From contig NZ_CP150265.1 in assembly GCF_037976325.1 (NCBI RefSeq), positions 5,017,501 through 5,081,500 on the forward strand: a stretch of DNA of 64,000 nt, in the 5' to 3' direction. A program made the position numbers and the translations under genes. Source of the DNA: Paenibacillus sp. FSL K6-3182 (GTDB lineage Bacteria; Bacillota; Bacilli; Paenibacillales; Paenibacillaceae). Shown piece after piece: positions 19,650-28,170 of this stretch. The notes under the pieces were generated by a model that saw nothing but the letters and a program-made list of their open reading frames with translations, ran no database searches and was not told the origin of the DNA. Position 1 is the stretch's first letter, and every line of letters starts with the position of its first letter.

Positions 19650-20108
19650 ATGATTTCTCCCTTCTGCCTGCGGCTTGTTTGTAAGCGTTTTATATTTACA
19701 ATGCGATCATAGGGTTTGGAACCCCTTTTTGAAAATATCTCATTCCACAGAAAGGTTAATTTTTTTATGATTTGGGGCTTCATTTTTTTATGAAGATATA
19801 AATTTATTATGTTTCTTCCGAAAAAATCGAAATAAGGAAGAGAAATTTATAGATGGATTGTAATATAAAGTGCGACACCTAGGAATGCACAAAAAAGCCC
19901 ATGATCGGATTTGTGTAAAATGGAGGTTTTCACACCACCATAATTACAGAAAAATCCAACATGAGCTACTCTCATAATAACGTCATTTCTATGATGCTAA
20001 GCGATGATATTGAATTTAATAAAAGGAACGAGGAAAAAAGAGCCGTTTCCAAAAAAATGGTGTGTAAATTGGGTGAAAGTTGGTTCAGTTTTGCTTTGAA
20101 TTCATTGT
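19650..20108. other. Promoter region of the GH2 locus; no gene seen
   Basis: AT-rich spacer upstream of the first permease gene, between the operon start and the 3' end of kptA. It contains the cre-like site at 19679-19694. The short frame at 19961-20143 has no RBS and overlaps the kptA end, so it is not accepted. Confidence 0.5.
19679..19694. promoter_or_regulatory. Degenerate cre-like site upstream of the GH2 operon
   Basis: TTGTAAGCGTTTTATA matches WTGNAANCGNWWNCAW except for the CA near the right end. It lies 30 bp before the first permease gene. Weak alone, but supported by the perfect boxes at 8375 and 34195. Confidence 0.45.
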
Positions 20109-20657
20109 TTACAGCTTCACAAAGATACAGGAAGGCGGTATAAAATCAGAAAGCCAAACGCCATTATTAGCTAAATAAAAGCTGACGCCAAGAGATAATG
20201 CAAGCTCGGTGTTAACATGAAGAATGACGAGTTCTCCTCGCCTTTTTCCTGCAAGTGTTGCAAAATCAAGCGATTCCGAAAGATGAACATATTGTCTTCC
20301 CATTGGCTTTAAACCTTCAGCTAAAATAATATTCGAAACCTTAGTGTTCGTACCATGAAACAAGAGGGCAGGGGGCTTCGCCTCTTTATAAGTTATTCTT
20401 TCAACGCTGTGCCCATAGTTTGCACGAATAAAGGCACCGACAATTTCATATCGCTGCTTCTTACAATGGCGAACGACCTGCTCAATATCACTATTTTGAA
20501 TGCTGCTCCATCTTGCTTCATTCCGAATGGAGGAAACGAAATCATCCAGTTTACAAAATCCCTCTTGGTCTAAAGTAATGCCAAAAGCATCAGGTGAATG
20601 TCTTAAAATTTTACTCATGAACTTACTTAGAGATTCTTCTTGTTTTTCCGTTAACAT
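20109..20657 (-). CDS. kptA: RNA 2'-phosphotransferase Tpt1/KptA family
   Basis: Cytoplasmic enzyme of 182 residues. The family transfers the internal 2'-phosphate of RNA to NAD+, giving ADP-ribose 1'',2''-cyclic phosphate. N-terminal winged-helix-like lobe with SKILRHSPDAFG and LDQEGFCKLDD; C-terminal ART-like lobe with IRANYGHS, FHGT and GRQYVHLSE. The Arg-His-Arg-Arg set expected for the family is present as Arg19, His20, Arg78 and Arg121, so it should be active. RBS AAAGGAGG is strong. It lies 32 bp downstream of the nitronate monooxygenase gene and is probably cotranscribed. The bacterial role is unclear, since bacteria lack the fungal-type tRNA splicing that makes the 2'-phosphate. Confidence 0.93.
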   Translation of the reverse strand: MLTEKQEESLSKFMSKILRHSPDAFGITLDQEGFCKLDDFVSSIRNEARWSSIQNSDIEQVVRHCKKQRYEIVGAFIRANYGHSVERITYKEAKPPALLFHGTNTKVSNIILAEGLKPMGRQYVHLSESLDFATLAGKRRGELVILHVNTELALSLGVSFYLANNGVWLSDFIPPSCIFVKL

Positions 20658-20689
20658 TTTGTTGTCCCTCCTTTTTTCGGAAATTCATG

Positions 20690-21781
20690 TTATTGGGACT
20701 TGCCCGTCTCACAAATGGAAAGTGCTTGCCGAATCGTCTCCGCAACAATATCCTCCGCAGTTTGGCCAGAAGTAAGCATCCTCGTTCCTTGACCAGCCCA
20801 TAGGGACATATATTCTGAATTGTTTTGGCTGCTTGCAGCGTTTCTTATATCACGAGTCACGGTGTTTTGCGTAGGAAACGGAAGGGGCTCGATCCCGTTC
20901 TCTTCCCATTGCTTAACAAATGAATTACGTATGCCTCTAGCTGGTCGACCCGAGAAAGCTTTCGTAATAACCGTGCTCTCCTCTGTACTTTTCAGCAGAG
21001 CCTGCTTATAAACCTCATGCGCACCAGATTCAATCGCTGTAAGAAATCGCGTCCCCATCTGGACTCCCTGTGCTCCTAAAATAAGTGACGCTACTAAACC
21101 TCGTCCATCCATAATGCCACCCGCAGCAATGACTGGAATGCTCACACGATCTACAATTTGCGGTATCAAAGCAAATGTTCCAATATTTGCACCCAGCTGA
21201 TGTTCGGTTATATCAAACGTTCCTCGATGTCCGCCCGCTTCGCTGCCTTGGGCAACTATCGCATCGCAGCCTGCTTGCTCCGCCAGAAGCGCTTCGTTCA
21301 CCGTAGTTACCATCGCTACAACAAGAAGATTAGCCTCTTTAGCTTGCCGCAAGAAAGGCTCCGGAAGAATACCGAATGCTGTGCTGATTACAGGAACCTT
21401 CTCTTCGAGCAAAACAGCCATTTGTTGGTCAAAACGATCGGGAGTCGTCACATGTTCCGCACTCGCATGAGAAATTCCAAGCACATTCCGCATAAGGTTT
21501 AACTCTCGCTGAACTTCTCCAATTCGAGTATTGTGATCCGAAGTTTGCGTCGCAAACAGATTAACTGCAAAAGGCTTATCTGTCAGCTTGCGGATTTCAT
21601 TAATCGCTTCTCGAATGGCAGCCGGCTCCATATATGCAGCACCAAGCTTTCCTAGACCACCTGCATTCGATACTGCTGCTACCAACTTTGCAGTTGATGG
21701 CCCGCCAGCCATTCCAGCTAAAAAAAGCGGATAACGAATATTAAACCGTTGGCAAAGCTCAGTATGTAGATTTATATTCAT
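20690..21781 (-). CDS. Nitronate monooxygenase (2-nitropropane dioxygenase family)
   Basis: FMN-dependent TIM-barrel enzyme of 363 residues that oxidises alkyl nitronates (for example propionate 3-nitronate) to carbonyl compounds and nitrite. Motifs: NIRYPLFLAGMAGGPST, SNAGGLGKLGAA, AQGSEAGGHRGTF with the catalytic His of class I enzymes, IPVIAAGGIMDGRG and GAQGVQMGTRF for FMN-phosphate binding. RBS GGAG. First gene of an apparent two-gene operon with kptA. Confidence 0.92.
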   Translation of the reverse strand: MNINLHTELCQRFNIRYPLFLAGMAGGPSTAKLVAAVSNAGGLGKLGAAYMEPAAIREAINEIRKLTDKPFAVNLFATQTSDHNTRIGEVQRELNLMRNVLGISHASAEHVTTPDRFDQQMAVLLEEKVPVISTAFGILPEPFLRQAKEANLLVVAMVTTVNEALLAEQAGCDAIVAQGSEAGGHRGTFDITEHQLGANIGTFALIPQIVDRVSIPVIAAGGIMDGRGLVASLILGAQGVQMGTRFLTAIESGAHEVYKQALLKSTEESTVITKAFSGRPARGIRNSFVKQWEENGIEPLPFPTQNTVTRDIRNAASSQNNSEYMSLWAGQGTRMLTSGQTAEDIVAETIRQALSICETGKSQ

Positions 21782-21892
21782 GTTTTCTTCTCCAATTTGT
21801 TATGATTTTTGAATCATTAGCATCAACCCATTTATTATTCTTATTCTCTTAAATTGTACACTTTTTATGATCTTTGATCGATTTTATCATAT

Positions 21893-21920
21893 AAAAAAAA
21901 CGCAGCCTAATCAGGCTGCG
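21893..21920 (-). terminator. Rho-independent terminator, sister of the one at 4018
   Basis: Stem CGCAGCCT/AGGCTGCG (21901-21908 with 21913-21920), 4-base loop, U run on the minus strand. It ends the copy B gene. Confidence 0.87.
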
Positions 21921-21940
21921 TTAAATCCTATCCTCGTTAT

Positions 21941-22570
21941 TTATTCTAAGCCATGCTCATTCCGAATGTCATACAATCCTTGAATTAGCAGCTCCCCTGG
22001 ATCCCGATTCAACTGCAAATGTGTTAGCAATAGATGCAAAGAAACAGCACATACGTTATTTCCATCTATGATTTCTGGAAAACCCACTTCAAAAATCGGA
22101 CCGTGGTCTTCCTTCCAAGCCAGCCCCGCATGTACCTGTTCCGGAGCAAACTCTTCTGTTACAGCTTTTATACATTGCGGTACGAGTACTTTGTCTATGA
22201 TCTCTTTAGCCTCATCTTCATTCGTAGCCGGTTTAGGAAGAGGCTTGCCACCTTCTGTCTCCATAAGATCGACGAAAAAAGAAGCCAACCATACGGCTGG
22301 ATCATTATCCGATTGGAATCTAGCGATTAACTCGCGCAGAAAAAATCCGCACGAATACACACTGCCCGATTCATCCTTCACGTTAAATACAAAAACCGGG
22401 CCGTAATCTACGAAATTTGATACCTGTGCTTCAACCTCGTTAAAGTGCATTTTTAACGCTACAAGTCCATTATGGTGAACAGCCTTTATAAGCTCAGCCC
22501 ATTTCTCCTCGGACATCGCAGCTTCCTTATTATTTACTTCCTCGTTGGTTGTCTCATTATTCGTTGTCAT
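21941..22570 (-). CDS. Unknown protein, copy B of the duplicated pair
   Basis: 209 residues, no signal or membrane segment, not recognised. It is nearly colinear with the protein at 4072-4701. Strongly conserved blocks are EEKWAELIKAV, VEAQVSNF, YGPVFVFNVKDESGS, FRSQ-like RFQSDNDPAVW, GGKPLPKPAT, EQVHAGLAWKEDHGP and LQLNRDPGELLIQ. Substitutions are mostly conservative, which argues that both copies are under selection. It has its own promoter region and terminator. A DUF-type cytoplasmic protein; function unknown. Confidence 0.82.
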   Translation of the reverse strand: MTTNNETTNEEVNNKEAAMSEEKWAELIKAVHHNGLVALKMHFNEVEAQVSNFVDYGPVFVFNVKDESGSVYSCGFFLRELIARFQSDNDPAVWLASFFVDLMETEGGKPLPKPATNEDEAKEIIDKVLVPQCIKAVTEEFAPEQVHAGLAWKEDHGPIFEVGFPEIIDGNNVCAVSLHLLLTHLQLNRDPGELLIQGLYDIRNEHGLE

Positions 22571-22680
22571 CGTCTCACCTGTCTCCTATCCTACTATCAT
22601 CTCTTAAAGCAGGCTATATTTAGCTATCTCGTAGGGTAACTCTTCTTCAATACGATTATGGAATACCACAAATGCTACAT
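22571..22680 (-). promoter_or_regulatory. Upstream region shared with copy A
   Basis: Aligns by eye with 4702-4805, including the RBS block CACCTGTCTCCTATC and distal TACCACAAATG. Shared non-coding sequence implies shared regulation. The rest of the gap to 22743 shows nothing recognisable. Confidence 0.55.
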
Positions 22681-22743
22681 CTAATATTATAGGCATGTGT
22701 CAATCAGACTAGCAAACACTATACGATAGCAAATAGAGGATAT

Positions 22744-23784
22744 TCAACGGATTATTACAGAGGGAATGATGCAATTTTTAATCAGAGGCCATATATCACG
22801 AGGTTTGCTGACGATTTTGGAAGCTATGGTTACTATCAAATCTTTGGCCGGAATGCAAACAATAGCATTGCCTCCATCACCCATTGCCATATATGCAAAA
22901 TACCCATCCTCTTCCTGCAGCCACCACAAATAACCGTATTTGTTCGCATTCATTGCGATCGACTCATCATGCCATGTTTTGGAGACGATCTGTTTATCCT
23001 CCCAAATACCGTCATTTAAATATAGAAATCCAAAACGCGCCATGTCTCTGAGCGTTAAACAAAGCCCCCAACCCCCTGTCGAATTTCCGTTAGGGTCATG
23101 AATCCATCCTTTTAGGTTTTTCCCAAATACATCTTCGAGACCAAATGATTTCATTTGGCGATCAGCAATGATTTTCATCCCAATTGGCCCAAACAACTGC
23201 TCATTTGCAAACTCACGAGCGCTTTTACCTGTCGTGCGTGTCAATATAACCGACAGCAGATGTGCACCCGCAGTACAATACTGAAACTCGCCCATTCGCC
23301 CTTTTTGTCCTAATAGGTCAAGCGTATATTGGGTCCAATTCTTTTGCCTCCGCAGTCTGTCCAGCGGCTCCCTCACTCCCCCTCCTGGTTTCCATGTAAA
23401 AGGAAATGGCGCCGTCATCGTGAGAAGCTGCCGGATCGTTACCGCCCGCTTCTGAATGTCGCTAGCATCGGAAACATATTCGGGAAAGAAATCCAGTATC
23501 TTTTCGTCTACACTTTTGATAAATCCTTTGTCAATAGCTATGCCGATGAGGGCAGATGTCACGCTTTTCGTTACCGAAGCTACATGATGGGTATCACTAG
23601 CGATAAAGCTGTTTTCATACTTTTCAAAGGCGATATAACCCTTATGCACAACAACAATACCATTTAGATTGCTATATTGGGTTTTAATTAAATGGTTAAG
23701 TTCGGAGAACTTCTCTGTGTCCAAGCCGAGAGCTGCTGGCTCCCTCGTCCGCCACTCTGTTGTTGGCCAGTAATCTCTTTGCAT
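22744..23784 (-). CDS. Serine hydrolase of the beta-lactamase/penicillin-binding-protein class C family
   Basis: 346 residues, no signal peptide, so probably cytoplasmic. The SxxK motif is Ser70-Val-Thr-Lys73 (HHVASVTKSVTSALIG); the tyrosine motif is YCTAGAHLL; a Gly-rich strand near the C-terminus (MGDGGN) takes the KTG position. The ATG shares one base with the stop of the UvrA-like gene upstream (TAATG), so it is translationally coupled. In this family members may be esterases, D-aminopeptidases or beta-lactamases; absence of export argues against classical beta-lactam resistance. Context: AraC-GyrI regulator and UvrA-like ATPase in the same operon. Confidence 0.88.
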   Translation of the reverse strand: MQRDYWPTTEWRTREPAALGLDTEKFSELNHLIKTQYSNLNGIVVVHKGYIAFEKYENSFIASDTHHVASVTKSVTSALIGIAIDKGFIKSVDEKILDFFPEYVSDASDIQKRAVTIRQLLTMTAPFPFTWKPGGGVREPLDRLRRQKNWTQYTLDLLGQKGRMGEFQYCTAGAHLLSVILTRTTGKSAREFANEQLFGPIGMKIIADRQMKSFGLEDVFGKNLKGWIHDPNGNSTGGWGLCLTLRDMARFGFLYLNDGIWEDKQIVSKTWHDESIAMNANKYGYLWWLQEEDGYFAYMAMGDGGNAIVCIPAKDLIVTIASKIVSKPRDIWPLIKNCIIPSVIIR

Positions 23785-26198
23785 TATAGATACCTCCCGG
23801 TTAAGGACTTTGGATTTCCTTTCAGCACATCGGGTGAACCTTCTGCAATAATATAACCTCCTTCTGGGCCGCCACCTGGTCCAAGTTCTATCATCCAGTC
23901 GCAGGAAGCGAGAACAGCCGGGTTATGCTCAACAACGATTACAGAATTCCCATTTGCTACAAGCTCGTCTAACAATTCGATGAGCTTTGCGGTATCATAC
24001 AGACTAAGACCAGTAGTAGGCTCATCCAGTATATACAGGGTATTCCCTTTCCGCCTTCGGCCAATCTCTTTAGCGAGTTTAATTCTTTGCGCTTCACCGC
24101 CACTTAAAGTGGGAGTGGGCTGGCCCAGTTTTAAGTATCCGAGCCCCATTCGATCCATTACTTTCAAAGCTGTCACAATCACCTTGTTGTCTTCAAAGAA
24201 AACAACCGATTCCGAGACGCTCAGTTCAAGAATGTCATAAATATTTTTACCTTTGTATTCGACCGATAACGTGTCATGGTTAAACCTTTTCCCATAGCAT
24301 GCTGTGCATGGTTTTTCTATTTTCAAATTGCCGCCCAGCCAGATTGCCGTATGTCCACTGCCGTAGCATTCCGAACAAGCCCCTTTCGAGTTGAATGAGA
24401 AGTGGCCTGAAAATAATTTCCGCTTCACGGCTGCCGGCTGTTTGGCAAACAGGCTGCGAATTTTATCCCAAATGCCTATATAAGATGCAGGATTGGAGCT
24501 CGAGCTCCTGCCTATAGGTGCCTGTGATATTTCGGCATAGCCACAAATATGCTCCAAGCCCTCCAGCCTATCCGCAACCATTTGAGTCATCATGGCTTCT
24601 ACCTCATTGCCCATTTCGGTTTCTTCGTTGCCATCCTGCTTATTACGAAAATAGTTTTTCAGGAGAGGAAGCAGTGTATTTGAAATCAGCGAGCTTTTAC
24701 CGCTTCCCGACATACCTGCAATCCCGACCATTACACCTAAAGGAATAGCTGCTGTCACATTCTTGAGGTTGTTCGTTTTGGCATGTCGAATGGTCAGACT
24801 AGGTACTGTTTCAATACACGGATGTTTAGTTCTGGACGGCATGGGCATTTTGCCTGAAAGATATTGGCCAGTGATAGACTCCTTGCACTCGAGCAATCCT
24901 TCTAAATCACCCTCATAAATAACCTTTCCACCTTCAATACCCGCCATGGGTCCTATGTCAATAATGTGCTCAGCTATTTTGATTGCATTACTATGGTGCT
25001 CTACAACAATCACCGTGTTGCCCAGGTCTTTGAGTTCTTGTATAAATTTTAAAACATCCAATTTTTCAGACTCATGCAGTCCTGCAGTAGGTTCGTCGAG
25101 AACATAGATCATTGAATCCATTTTTGCATCCAAATGTGAATGCAGAAATAATCGCTGTATTTCACCACCACTCAAAGTTGGCATTTCTCTGTAAAGGGAC
25201 AGATGGCCGAGGCGTGCTTTAATCAAATTATTCGTTTTAAGCAATATTTCTTGCAGCAAGTTTTTCCCCATCATCGTGAACGTGTTTTGCTGGGACAAAT
25301 CTTCAAGTAATTCATTCACTTCTGAGATTGTCATCCGCCCAAGTTGACCGATATGCTTGCCATTTAACAGCACCGCTCTTGCTTCTTCACCCACTCTAAA
25401 TCCATGGCACTCGGAACATACAATATTAGCATACACACCATTTAACGGTTCTCCTCTATGAAGGCGAGTATGAAATATGTTCGTTAAACAGGCGCTTCGT
25501 TTTTCAGAATTGCCGTTTGCATAATGCCCATAGATGATTTCTCCCCTTACTTCTTCTGGCAGCTGTAAGAAAGGAATAGCTAAATATGAATGGAACTTCC
25601 TTTGAAATAATCGCAAATAACCAGGAGTTAAGCCGACTCCATCAAGAGCCTGCTCCAAAGTCATACGGCTATCTGAAACAAGTTTTTCCATGTCAACTTC
25701 AAAATACGATCCTCGCCCAGAGCACTTGATACACATTCCATTTGGAGAAAGGTTGGAAAAATAACTTGGCGACAATCGCTCCTCGCTATTTCCGCATTCT
25801 AAGCAGAATAGGTTGTCATTCACAGCTGTTCCGCAGTTGGAGCAAAGGATTGACCCTTCTCCAGCATAGAGCAGTGCCAGCCTATTCATAATATTGGTCT
25901 TTGAGCCTACGGTTGAGCGCGTGTTGCTTTGACAGATCGTATTTTGCTGCACGGCTATGGCTGGGCTTAAGCCTTGTATACTGTCGAATTTGTCTTCATT
26001 ATCAAGCCCAGCAACAATACCTAAGGATTGCAAGTATTGCTTGCGTCCTTCCTCAAAAATAATATCAAACACAAGGCTGGATTTGCCTGATCCGCTGACG
26101 CCAGTTGCTGCCACCAGCTTGTTTTTTGGAATTGAAATGTCGATGTTCTTGAGGTTATGCATTCGTGCCCCTTTTATCGTTATGGTTTTCTGCTCCAT
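23784..26198 (-). CDS. UvrA-like excinuclease ATPase paralogue (UvrA2 type)
   Basis: Cytoplasmic DNA-binding ABC ATPase of 804 residues, shorter than housekeeping UvrA (~940). It has two ATPase modules: Walker A GVSGSGKSS (about 33-41) and GMSGSGKSS in the second half; signatures LSGGEIQR and LSGGEAQR; Walker B VLDEPTAGLH and ILDEPTTGLS. Zinc-finger cysteines remain (CSNCG...CLECG, CIKCSGRG; CSECYGSG...CTACYGKR). The reduced length, mainly in the region between the first Walker A and the first signature, suggests loss of part of the UvrB-interaction region. Such proteins are associated with resistance to DNA-binding drugs (as DrrC). Operon with an AraC-GyrI regulator 26 bp upstream supports a drug-response role (inference). 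Confidence 0.9.
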   Translation of the reverse strand: MEQKTITIKGARMHNLKNIDISIPKNKLVAATGVSGSGKSSLVFDIIFEEGRKQYLQSLGIVAGLDNEDKFDSIQGLSPAIAVQQNTICQSNTRSTVGSKTNIMNRLALLYAGEGSILCSNCGTAVNDNLFCLECGNSEERLSPSYFSNLSPNGMCIKCSGRGSYFEVDMEKLVSDSRMTLEQALDGVGLTPGYLRLFQRKFHSYLAIPFLQLPEEVRGEIIYGHYANGNSEKRSACLTNIFHTRLHRGEPLNGVYANIVCSECHGFRVGEEARAVLLNGKHIGQLGRMTISEVNELLEDLSQQNTFTMMGKNLLQEILLKTNNLIKARLGHLSLYREMPTLSGGEIQRLFLHSHLDAKMDSMIYVLDEPTAGLHESEKLDVLKFIQELKDLGNTVIVVEHHSNAIKIAEHIIDIGPMAGIEGGKVIYEGDLEGLLECKESITGQYLSGKMPMPSRTKHPCIETVPSLTIRHAKTNNLKNVTAAIPLGVMVGIAGMSGSGKSSLISNTLLPLLKNYFRNKQDGNEETEMGNEVEAMMTQMVADRLEGLEHICGYAEISQAPIGRSSSSNPASYIGIWDKIRSLFAKQPAAVKRKLFSGHFSFNSKGACSECYGSGHTAIWLGGNLKIEKPCTACYGKRFNHDTLSVEYKGKNIYDILELSVSESVVFFEDNKVIVTALKVMDRMGLGYLKLGQPTPTLSGGEAQRIKLAKEIGRRRKGNTLYILDEPTTGLSLYDTAKLIELLDELVANGNSVIVVEHNPAVLASCDWMIELGPGGGPEGGYIIAEGSPDVLKGNPKSLTGRYL

Positions 26199-26224
26199 TT
26201 CATCGCCCCTTATTCTAGATTTGA

Positions 26225-27160
26225 CTATGCAAGAGGTCCTACTGGCAAATAAATATCTACGAAATGTTTTGTTTGTGGGTTTGGGTCTGGTTCGCTGACA
26301 TATACTTCAAAACTTGAAGTGTCACGAGGAAGATAACCGCTTTGGGGCAGCCATTCGCCGCATAAATAGTCCCAAGCCTCACTATACTCATTTTGGTATA
26401 TTTCAAAATGACCTACAGCGTATTTGCCGGAAGGTATAATCATGATTCCGACATCACTATCCCCTTTTTCGATGACCTTCGCAGCACTGCTTGGGATTGT
26501 CACACAAAGGCTGGTTCTTCTATGATGATCCTCTGTAATTTCCGGATGATCATGATAGATCGTCAACACTTTTATGCTGCTCGAATCGATGAGGTTCCAT
26601 TTGCTTAAATAAGCGAACAGCTGTCGCATGAGTGATTGAAAAACAAGTTTTAATTGTTCATAGCTGCCAAGATGTCTCACATAGGCAACATTCATGTCGC
26701 CAATCGTCTCAATGGTTACCTTTCCTTTTACCTTATTTTCATCATCCTTTTTTGTCATTTTCAGCATACTTTCATGATAAGGAGATATTTTTATCAAGTC
26801 TTTGCAATTCTTGCGATGTTGATTTCTATAATAGCTCGGGCTTACACCATAATAATTTTTAAACGCCCGTGAAAAAATCGCAGTATCCGTAAAACCAAAT
26901 TGATAAGCGATAGCCGTAACTGTCCTATCTGGCCGATGAATGAGAAAATTTAATGCTTTCTCCAGCTTCACTCGATTTACGTATTGCAGCAATGATTCAT
27001 TCACGATCCCTTTAAAAATTTTATGAAAGTGATACTTTGAAAACCCGGCAATGGAAGCAAGCTCATCTAGTGAAAGAGAATCACATACATTTGCTTCTAT
27101 ATAATCCTGCACTTTATGAATGCGACGCAAATACTCTTTTTTACTTTGAGAAATTGTCAT
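26225..27160 (-). CDS. AraC-family regulator with GyrI-like effector-binding domain
   Basis: 311 residues. N-terminal AraC HTH (about 10-110; LDELASIAGFSKYHFHKIFKG, YQFGFTDTAIFSRAFKNYYGVSP), then a GyrI/Rob-like ligand domain (about 150-310; VAYVRHLGSYEQL, DDHPE-like YHDHPEITE, CVTIPSS, AVGHFEIYQNEYSEAWDYLCGEWLPQSGY). The family binds amphipathic drugs and activates resistance genes. It is the first gene of the operon with the UvrA-like ATPase and the serine hydrolase, and probably controls them. Confidence 0.92.
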   Translation of the reverse strand: MTISQSKKEYLRRIHKVQDYIEANVCDSLSLDELASIAGFSKYHFHKIFKGIVNESLLQYVNRVKLEKALNFLIHRPDRTVTAIAYQFGFTDTAIFSRAFKNYYGVSPSYYRNQHRKNCKDLIKISPYHESMLKMTKKDDENKVKGKVTIETIGDMNVAYVRHLGSYEQLKLVFQSLMRQLFAYLSKWNLIDSSSIKVLTIYHDHPEITEDHHRRTSLCVTIPSSAAKVIEKGDSDVGIMIIPSGKYAVGHFEIYQNEYSEAWDYLCGEWLPQSGYLPRDTSSFEVYVSEPDPNPQTKHFVDIYLPVGPLA

Positions 27161-27338
27161 ATATGATCCCTCCGCACCTTCAGGAGCAACATTACTCCAT
27201 TACAGAATACAGAATAACATATGTTAAAATATGTTTTTCCAAAAACGAATTAAATAATGTATTACATTTGTGTATTGTTCTGGCATCAGATGAAGTTTAG
27301 AATGAATAAAACTTCAAGAGAAGCGAGTGAGGACTAAA

Positions 27339-27983
27339 ATGAGAATGTGGATTGAAAAATGGAAACACCTTTTAGGCATTCTTTCCATTCCTCTTCAGGG
27401 GTTTATTTATATGGGGATTGCCAGCAATGTTGGACCAGACATTATTTTGGATTATTTTTGGATAGATACGTTAATTCCTTTTGTAAAATGGTTTATCTTC
27501 CCTTATATAAGCTGGATGCCCGTTTTATATCTTAGCTTTTTGTATCTGGCTATTAAACATCGCAGTATTTATTGGCGTACTCTATTGATCTATAATATTT
27601 CCGTCATGGCGTGCAATGTTGTTTTCTGGTTTTTTGCTACCCTTGTACCTCGGCCCGATGTTGATGGCGCTGACTTGGCAAGCAGGCTTGTTAATTTTAT
27701 TTACGAGTCTGACGCACCCTTTAACTGTTTTCCAAGTGTCCACTGCTTAACGAGTTATTTGCTATTCATAACTTTGAAACGTGAATTAGTTGTCAAACTG
27801 TCTGTTAGAGTCTTTATGTACATTTTGTTGTGGCTTATTATCATTTCAACTGTCTTCACCAAGCAGCATGCACTCATTGATGTATTTGGGGGAATTCTCT
27901 TCGCTGAAGTGACATACCAGATTGTCCATTATATCTCATCTCGAAATCAGCGGCGTGACAAGCTGGCTACTACAAGTATGTAG
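27339..27983 (+). CDS. PAP2-superfamily membrane phosphatase
   Basis: Integral membrane protein of 214 residues with about six hydrophobic segments. PAP2 motifs: an RP site (VPRP), CFPSVHCLTSY with the phosphate-binding SVH, and TKQHALIDVFGG with the nucleophile-positioning His and Asp. It likely dephosphorylates a lipid phosphate such as phosphatidic acid or undecaprenyl pyrophosphate, or is inositol-phosphoceramide-synthase-like. A GTG at 27327 is possible, but the ATG at 27339 is preferred because AGTGAGGA sits six bases upstream. Monocistronic, divergent from the AraC-GyrI gene. Confidence 0.85.
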   Translation: MRMWIEKWKHLLGILSIPLQGFIYMGIASNVGPDIILDYFWIDTLIPFVKWFIFPYISWMPVLYLSFLYLAIKHRSIYWRTLLIYNISVMACNVVFWFFATLVPRPDVDGADLASRLVNFIYESDAPFNCFPSVHCLTSYLLFITLKRELVVKLSVRVFMYILLWLIIISTVFTKQHALIDVFGGILFAEVTYQIVHYISSRNQRRDKLATTSM

Positions 27984-28126
27984 TAATGGACTTATGATCA
28001 TTACAAAGGGCTGGAAAGTCGAGGTAACAAAAGGGAGGACCATCCCAGAAATCGGAATTGGGTTTAACTGGAAAAATTACATAATGGGGAGTAGGTTTCC
28101 TGCAAACTTGCTTCCTCCAAAGAAGA

Positions 28127-28155
28127 CCGTTCCCCTATTATGCATAGGAAAACGG
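28127..28155. terminator. Imperfect hairpin between convergent genes
   Basis: CCGTTCCCCTAT (28127-28138) pairs with ATAGGAAAACGG (28144-28155) with two mismatches. It lies between the PAP2 gene and the oppositely read gene at 28171. There is no clear U run, so the terminator role is tentative. Confidence 0.4.
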
Positions 28156-28170
28156 CCGCCGCTTAATTTA

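Noticed and set aside
19961-20143. 60-codon rightward frame as a small gene
   Set aside because: No ribosome site, low-complexity product, and overlaps the convincing kptA 3' end.
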